The notes under the pieces were generated by a model, which saw only the letters and a list, made by a program, of their open reading frames with translations, ran no database searches and was not told the origin of the DNA. This document shows, one piece after another, positions 56,937 through 64,000 of a stretch of 64,000 bases of DNA; position 1 is the first letter of the stretch; each line of letters opens with the position of its first letter. A program made the position numbers and the translations under genes. This DNA comes from Sacculina carcini (taxonomy: Eukaryota; Arthropoda; Thecostraca; Sacculinidae), in the NCBI GenBank assembly GCA_916048095.2, contig OU696585.1, forward strand, positions 4,086,645-4,150,644, in the 5' to 3' direction.

Positions 56937-58090
56937 TCATTGATTGCTAGGTGAGGGATTAGAGGGGGAAAAAGATCGACGGTTAATGGGGAGTGGAAGG
57001 GGAGATGTGGTGGTAGAAGTAGAGAGAGGAGTTGCGGATGGCGGAGAAAGAGGGGCGACAATGGTGCGGGCACGGAGGGATTCGCTGACCGCAATGAAAG
57101 AGGGGCAGTTGGGTGGAAAGGATGAGTGGCTGAAGGATGGGCGGCAGTGGCGGACGCAGTTTACGCATTGTGCTCTGCCGCGAGTTTGACACTCGGAAGA
57201 ACGATGAGCTCCCGCACAGTGGCCGCAAGCCACTTTGTTATTATTGTTATATCTTGTTATCTTCCACTTTGTTCTTTGTGGTCAGCTGGGTGGCCCAAAC
57301 CAGCGCAGCGGTGACAACGGACCACCCAGAAGCGGGCATAGACCGCGCAGCTGCGGAGTCCAATGAACAGACGATCGCCGACTGCTTTGGTCGTAAGACG
57401 AACATCCGGTGAGACGGCGAGAACGGCGTGAGACAGGTCTGATTTAGCTGTATATATGAACAGCAGTTTGAGCTGAGATGCAGGAGCGTCAGAAACAATG
57501 GGTTATCAGGCCTAGAGACGAAATTAGTGTATCGGGGGATATGCCTACTGGGACATTGGCGAGAGTGATTTTCGGCGAAATTGTCTGTGTGGGCTTGTGG
57601 ACAGTCGATTCGACATTGTCCAGCTCGTTCGCAAGCTTCGTTGCAGCGTTATTGACGGATGCTTCAGAGTGGCAAGTGAGCACGACTCCCCCGACGACGT
57701 TTGCCGTGCCTGAGTCACTGGCACCGTGTCAAGTGCCTTCTCGAAGGCGTCTGTCTTCACCGGCGAGCTAGACTTGATAGACATACTCACCACAAGAGCG
57801 TAGGAATGCCTAGTCTTCTCCATGACGTTCGGAGATGGAGCTGAGGTTGATCCAAGGGAGGGCTTGATTTCGGTGAGGAGTTCCTCTTTCAGCTGGACGA
57901 GCTTCTTCTCTATATTGCGCGATAGCTCAGTGATAGAAGAGCGACTGCAATCGCGCCTGATAGTCGCGAACTCAGAAGCGCACTCAGGGTACACCAAAAG
58001 TGTTTGTGCTTTTTCACGGCAGAGTGAGCCGCCGAAGAAAGACAGGCGCATGATGGATGGAACGTACGCTCACATCCCGGATACTAAATG
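56937..58090 (-). pseudogene. ORF1 of the 47.8-58.1 kb LINE
   Basis: Minus-strand gag-like ORF1 in several frames. The N-terminal part (58051-57690) has a charged helical stretch ELSRNIEKKLVQLKEELL, probably a coiled coil. The middle part has ITLANVPVGISPDTLISSL, resembling an RRM-like fold start. The C-terminal part has CGHCAGAHRSSEC followed by RAQCVNC, zinc-knuckle motifs. It directly precedes the endonuclease ORF at 56921, as in CR1-type LINEs. Frameshifts make it inactive. Confidence 0.65.
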
Positions 58091-58855
58091 CGAGCGCCCG
58101 TTCTCACCTCATCGCCGCAGGAACACGGCCTGACACTATCGGTCGAATTTACCGTCATTGTGACAACACACGAGTTCAAGCTACGCGGGAAACAAGCAAG
58201 CGGGAACACAGAAAAACACGACTGCACAGGACAAGGGCTGGCACAAGACCGAAAGACTGCTATGAAAAGACTGCTATGTAAATCTTTAGTGTGGGGATAT
58301 GCCGTGTATGCATACGCAAAGGATTAACTTTACGCCACCTAATTTCGTGTCGTGCTTTAGATTTGTAGCAATGTACCTTGTCGGGTTTTTGGGACGTGGA
58401 ACAAATTGTGGTTTTGGTTTTGTTGTTGCTTTGTTGTTGTCGCTTAATAAATTGGGTTTTGTTTGTTAGCGGGTTGTCATTTACCATCGGCACTACAACC
58501 AGTTGTGACTTGTCTGTGTTTTGCACGGTTCCTACAGTGGTAACCCAGATTTTGGCATCCTAAAATGGATGCAGGTATTTATTTTGTAGGTAATTATTGA
58601 AATAGATGCTGGTATTATACAGCTAAAATTGACACATCTTCATGGATCAGACACAGATCTGTATATATTAATGTGTGAGAACATCATCATGTTTGATGCA
58701 GGGATTTTTTAGCAGACATCTATGCTTCGTAAAATTATTGCTAAGCTACCAGCGCCGCATTTCCTATTTGTGAGATATGTATGTATGTCAACCCCATGCA
58801 TTTATGTTTGGCAGACGATTGGTACCATTAGTTGACCAGCCGCCTGCGTCTGGTC
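58091..58855. other. Non-coding stretch
   Basis: Possible 5' UTR of the minus-strand LINE in its left part. The rest shows no recognised domain or repeat. Confidence 0.4.
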
Positions 58856-59255
58856 AGTATGCCTAAGCTGGGATCGCGAAAACATTCGGACCTGTTTAGC
58901 GATCTTCAGCAGCTCTACTCCTGTGACATTGAACACGAGATCATCAGATAAGCATTTCTGTCTCGTCTGTCCAGAACACTGCAATTCATGTGTCAAGAGT
59001 GGCTCAACACCATACTACTGGCTGACACATCAATCAAGGCTGATGCGTTTCACCAGCCGGCCGACACGCGTTCACCTCGGCCGCCGGAGGACTGCAGCAG
59101 TGCGTCACCGCAGAGTTTATTCAGCGCTCTGGAAATCGAGCGTCTGCAGCTGATGCCCTCCAACTGCCCTTTGAACACGAGAAACCAGCGCAACGACAAC
59201 GCGACAGGTTCGTGAATCGCTGGTACGCTTCTCGTAGCTTCTCTGCTCGTAGCTG
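58856..59255 (+). pseudogene. Gypsy gag fragment
   Basis: The plus-strand frame has AFLSRLSRTLQFMCQEWLN, a capsid-type segment of gypsy Gag. An Ala/Asp linker follows, then DRFVNRWYASRSFSARSC near 59211-59240, the pattern that comes just before the protease in one group of gypsy elements. Stops interrupt it. It continues at 61977 after the inserted LINE. Confidence 0.55.
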
Positions 59256-61976
59256 TGGTGGAGAGAGAGAGAGAGAAAGAGTTTATTGACCACAGTGTAC
59301 ACACATACATACGAGTACATACAATAACACACAATACATACAATACGTATACATACAATAACATATACATATACACACAGTTTCATACTCGCAATGCAGT
59401 ACCACCGCAGACCATCATTGTGGCACAACGTGCCTTCATTTCTACGTGATTCCGCATGAACAACAAAATGACATACCTATTAGCATAAAAAATCAACAAT
59501 GAGCTATTTTCAACAAATTCCGGTTACCTAATATAGACATAAAATATCAAATACGGTCTTACAACTTTTAAAATTGGAAAATGTTCCATCGAATAGATTC
59601 TCCATCGCACCCAACTCTACTCCATATCTCACATGACGTGATATCGGGCAATCTTCTATAACATGTCTTTCTGTCTGAACCATGCCACACACACACAATC
59701 GCTCTTCCTTGGGGAGTCTCCCTTTACCCCTCCTGTTCCATCTACCAGTCTCGATGCTTAAACTATGCGCTGAGACTCGCAATCGTGTGAAAGCCATCCT
59801 ATACCGGTCATCCACCGAGTGCCTTCCCCTGTAAATGTCGTGAACATCGAGGATTAATCGGTGGGATTAATTTCTAAATAGGCCACATACCGGGAACCGC
59901 TCGATGACAACACACTCTTGTGCACTTCCGCCATTTGGTCCCGCTTGGTAGGCACACCGGAGGTCATGAGTTTCCGTATGATATTTCCAGTCATGGTTCC
60001 CGCTTCTACAGCAGCATCTATGCAAAATTTTAGAGGATCGTCGGAAATGCCGCACCTCTCGGCCATCATCTTGGCATAGAATTTGTGCTGCATCTGCTGT
60101 ACCAGCTCTGGAAGTCCTGGGTACCCTATTTCCGCGTAGCAAACGTTATTTGGAGTAGATCTTCCTACACCCAATAGTTCTTTCAATGCCCAGTTGTACA
60201 ACTTCGTGATTGGCTTCAAGTCTCCTCCCACCCACGATTCGCATCCGTAAAGCAACGCCGATACAAGTGCAGCATCGAGCACTCTGCGCTTCACAATAAA
60301 CGGAATGTCATTGCTCTTGCTTATAAACGCTACAAACTTCAGCCCATGTCCTATCTTGACATTCGCATGCATTTTTATTGCACTCGAGACAGAACCACTG
60401 CAGTTGAAGACGGAGCCGATATATACATAATGGGAACATGAATCAATGACAAGCCCGCCTACCTGCATCGGTTCGCTATCGCTTCCGGTGCCATTTATAA
60501 CGAAAAACATGGTTTTCCCGGTGTTGACTTTCATCCCGTATTATTCGCAAAAAGACTTCAAATTTTCGATCTAGTCCTTCAATCCCTCCCTGGTTGTTGC
60601 TACCAATACAATATCGTCCATCATCACTAGGGCATGCAACCAGCATAAAAAACCGTCTAGATCGCATTTCTTCTTTATCATTTTCACTAGCTCATTCATG
60701 TAAATTGTAAACAAGACACAGGAGGTCGGCGAGCCCTGCCTAACCCCTACCGATGCAGTCACGGTAGCACCCTCAATAATTGATTCAGTCACACGATACA
60801 TGGCCACAAGCGCTCCCAACATTCTTCTTCCGCACCCGATCCTCTTCAAAATGTCAAACAGCTTCTCACGAGGAACACTATCGTACGCCTTGCTGAAGTC
60901 AACAAAAGCCACAAAGAGCCTCTTTCTTTTTCTAAACGCCATGTCGGTCAGGAGCCGCAGAGGTACGATATGCTCTTTGCAACTACGTTTGCTCTGATCC
61001 CCCGCCTGTTCGCGAAGCTGACAAAACCACTTATTCAGTCGCCGGCACAGAACCATATCATACAACTTGCTTATGGCATTTATCACGCTTATTCCACTGT
61101 AATTATCTGTATTCGATCTGTCACCTCCTTTGAAAATTGTGAACATTTTCGCTTGATTCCAAGCTTTGGGGTACACGCCTGAGTCAAACACCGCGTTGAA
61201 CAGAGAGGTGATGACAGAGAACCACTCTGCGGGCAACATTGTAAGTACACCTGGACTGACGCCATCAGGTCCGCATGCTCTATCGGCCTTCATTTTTCTT
61301 ATCTGACACTCAACCTCTTGGGGAGTGATTGGGTCGTCCAGCACAGGTATTGTAACATAAGTTTACACCGGCGAAACAGGCGGAGCAGAGCTGGGGCTCA
61401 ACACACGTTCAAAATGATCCTTAAATTCCTCCCCGCTCGGACACGCTTTTTTCTCATTATCAGATCCGAGATCTCCTTTCCAGCTAATAGCCTTCCATAC
61501 TCTTGCGTCATCGCTGTCTTCCAACAACCTCTCCCATCTTCCAACATTCTGGCTGTCTCTGGTCTCAGTCCTCTGTGAACACTGGCTATTTCTCGCGCAT
61601 TCATACAGATCGTCAGACACACTTATTGCAAACGCATTAACGTCCTCATTCCCATGGACGACAGAAACCCGAAACGTGATAAGTTTCCTACCAGCCGGTC
61701 TTTTATTATGTTTCGAAACACAACTGGCCTCCTCGCGACAGTACGCCTCGTACCACAATCGTCTGACATTGCATAATCTCCAAGGATTGACGCATTCCTC
61801 AGAATGTTGTTCAAACATGTACCGAAGCCCCCCAGTGAAACACCAATCGGTGCACGGTCTGACGGTAGCTCTTCTCTAATAACTCGGAATTCATCAACAT
61901 GCTCCACTATATTCGGGGAGACCAGACATGTGTCTAATTCAGATATCGACACTTGTGGATCATGAACGTTTCGATC
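59256..61976 (-). pseudogene. LINE with endonuclease end, RT and C-terminal zinc motif
   Basis: Minus strand. Starts within an endonuclease (SISELDTCLVSPNIVEH, then SDRAPIGVSL). A linker at 61818-61363 follows. RT (61344-60571) has CGPDGVSPGVL, TIFKGGDRSNTDNYSGISV, VAFVDFSKAYDSVPR, GVRQGSPTSCVLFTIYMN and a MMDD catalytic box in place of YxDD. A frameshift near 60550 leads to MKVNTGKTMFFVING and ALLYGCESW (60534-59854). The last frame (59815-59528) has RLCVCGMVQTERHVIEDC, a C-C-H-C zinc-binding motif. The 3' end has AATAAA and a CT-rich tail at 59256-59290. Clade not resolved. It sits inside a gypsy element. Confidence 0.8.
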
Positions 61977-64000
61977 CTATGTGAAAGCTACGCGGACCGC
62001 CCCACTAGCACTGGTAGCACACGCCAGCTGCAGCGCGGTATGCCATCTCCTTCATGTCACTGAGCTTAGTGGTCGACGGTATCTTGCAGAAATCCACAGC
62101 GATGTTTTACTGTTACCAGGTACACGCATGCACAATACATCGCTGTCTTCACCAGTTCTCCGAGCAGCAAACGGCTCGAGCATTGCCGTGTACCAAAGTG
62201 AGTTTCGCTTTGAGATCGACCTGTGCCCTGGTGGAATGTACCCATTCACATTTCTGGTACCGGGCGTACCTTCACCTATTATTGGAGTCGATACTCTCTG
62301 CAAATACGGTTTTGTACTCGACATGCAAAACCTCGTCTGATTGACAGCGTCACACACCTGTTCACTTCCAGCAACCGCGCCGAAGCGCTGCCTCATCCCC
62401 ACGTGGCTCATATCAGCGCGGCAAATCACTCCGACTGCGATGGCATTGGCTTCGAAGACATTCGCCGTAGCGACTCGTTTCAGCGTCCCTGTGCAACACC
62501 CACGGGATTCCTGGCTATGAATTTGCCGGGATAGATCACCGCATAGTCACCAAGGATTCTTCGGTTTACGCGCGTTCCAGAAGACTAATGCCTCGCAAGA
62601 TGACCACGGCGCGGCGCGAAATTGACGTGGTATTGTTCCTTCGTCATCACCTTGGGCCAGTCTATTCCCCTTGTCGAGAAAGATGGAGGTTGGGCGTATT
62701 GCATGGTCGGATGTTATGAGCGGTTAAATGCAATAACTACACCGGATCGGTGTTCAATCCCGCACCTTCAAAACTTCGCTGATCTGCTCGACGGCGCTCG
62801 CATGTTCAGCAAGCTTGATCTGACTCGTGCGTTCGTACAGATTCTGGTTGCTGAAAAGGACCAGCAGAAAACGGCTATAATCACGCCATTTGATTGTTTC
62901 AGTACACCCGGGTGCCCTTTGGCTTGTGAAACACAACCCAGACATTTGAACGTCTGATTAATTCGGTGCTGCGCGGGATGTCCCGCGCTTATGCTTACAT
63001 AGATATTCCGGTATATTCACCAGACACCGAGATACACCACCGATATCTTCAAGAACTCTTCTAGAAGGCAGCGTGGGTCTTGTCGTGAAACCTCGAAAAA
63101 CGTGAAAAAATTTCGGCTGCGAGAAGGTACGTTTCTTAGACTTTGAGGTATTGTCTCATGGTATATTCCCTCTTCCATATAGACGCTCTGATTTGTGCGC
63201 CATGCCACTACCGCGCGAGACCGCTGAGTGTCGCCGATTCATCGGCATGGTAAATTTGTTTCACAGGTTCATCCCTCGCCTAGCATCAGTTTTAACGCCA
63301 CCACACGCAGTAATGCATGGTTCACCTCACTTATTTCTGTGAGGAGATGCTCAGAAAGCCGCATTCCAGAGATCGTAAACCATGCTGGCTACAGCTTCAC
63401 GCCTGGCGTACCCTCAACATGAACCATGCAGGTCGTCGCTGACGCTTCAGACGTCGCTGACGCTTCAGACGTCGCTGTTGGTGCTGTCATCCAGCAGTTC
63501 CAACACGGCCGGTGGGTTCAACTGGCATACCATTCGCGCGCGCTGACCAGAGCGGATCTGAAATGGAGCACCAGCGACAAGAAAGTGTTCGCGCTGTTCA
63601 GCGTGGTCAAGTGGTTTTGCCACCTGTTAGAAGGCCGGCCCGGCCTTCGCCTGGTGATAGATTACAATGCGCTTGTTCATGCTTTTTTCAGTGCATGTGA
63701 GAAGTCCGCGTGTGTACACTGTACAGCGTCAGCTTGCTTTCATTAGCGAATTCACGAATGCTATTCAGCATCTGCCCGGGACTAAAAACTCCGCCGCCGA
63801 TTATTTGAGTCGTTCTCCTTATGCGACAGTTGCAAAACTGACCCAGACGTACGACGAACAGAGCATCTATCTGAGACGTCTGGCTTGTGCCCAGATGGAT
63901 GGACCAGATATCTCCGTGTTGGCTAAGATCCCGTCACTTCAAGGTCGAGCTTTGTCCAATCACCTGGGTCTCTTCTGTCGTTCTCGTGTCAATCTCTACT
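61977..64000 (+). pseudogene. Decayed Ty3/gypsy pol: protease, RT, RNase H (runs off window)
   Basis: Protease region 61981-62340 has LSGRRYLAEIHSDVLLLPG, where the catalytic D(T/S)G is lost, and AANGSSIAVYQSEF with PSPIIGVDTL. RT is in pieces: IPLVEKDGGW, LNAITTPDRCSIPHLQNF, FSKLDLTRAFVQI; the YxDD region near 63000 is damaged. A motif ECRRFIGMVNLFHRFIPRL follows. RNase H (63426 onward) has VAVGAVIQQF and HSRALTRADL. The final stretch to 64000 includes HLPGTKNSAADYLSRSPYAT, the link to an integrase beyond the window. Pattern resembles CsRn1-like gypsy elements. Many stops and frameshifts are present. Confidence 0.8.

Overview
This window is eukaryotic, from an invertebrate animal. It has split genes with canonical GT-AG introns, long non-coding DNA and CA/GT microsatellites. 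LINEs, Ty3/gypsy-type LTR elements, hAT and pogo/Tigger DNA transposons and a tRNA-derived SINE are nested in each other. Nothing bacterial, viral or CRISPR-like is present. I cannot place the species. The solute carrier exons and the retroelement mix would suit an arthropod or a lophotrochozoan.

Three host genes can be supported. At 428-2279 (+) are the last four exons of an SLC16 (monocarboxylate-type) MFS transporter; its 5' part lies left of the window. At 6092-8684 (-) is one large exon of an LRWD1/ORCA-like WD-repeat protein (origin recognition complex-associated), preceded by an unusual array of S/T-P-x-K/R motifs. At 22180-23431 (-) is an unrecognised serine-rich, adaptor-like ORF with a proline-rich SH3-ligand-like motif.

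The rest is mobile or repetitive DNA. 4.7-12.3 kb: hAT MITE, SINE, pogo/Tigger relic, LINE. 12.9-24.5 kb: dense microsatellites, LINE tails and a decayed hAT transposon around the adaptor-like gene. 25.5-38 kb: Tigger elements with hAT elements inside them, a second SINE, an LTR-element pol relic and three LINE relics. 38.1-43.4 kb: a (TA)n block, a ~342-bp satellite and a composite repeat with a GC-rich core motif recurring about 15 times; this is the least explained part. 43.4-47.1 kb: an LTR-element 3' end split by a 3.2-kb inverted-terminal-repeat insertion. 47.8-58.1 kb: one minus-strand LINE (ORF1, endonuclease, RT) broken by a SINE, a complete Mag-like gypsy element with 157-bp LTRs, a (TA)n-bearing insertion and a small MITE. 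58.8-64 kb: a decayed gypsy element split by a minus-strand LINE and running off the window.

The host genes show no functional link to one another. The element layers do give relative ages: SINE and Mag insertions postdate the 47.8-58.1 kb LINE, hAT elements postdate their Tigger hosts, and the 59.3-62 kb LINE postdates its gypsy host. No wholly new system with a defined function could be demonstrated.
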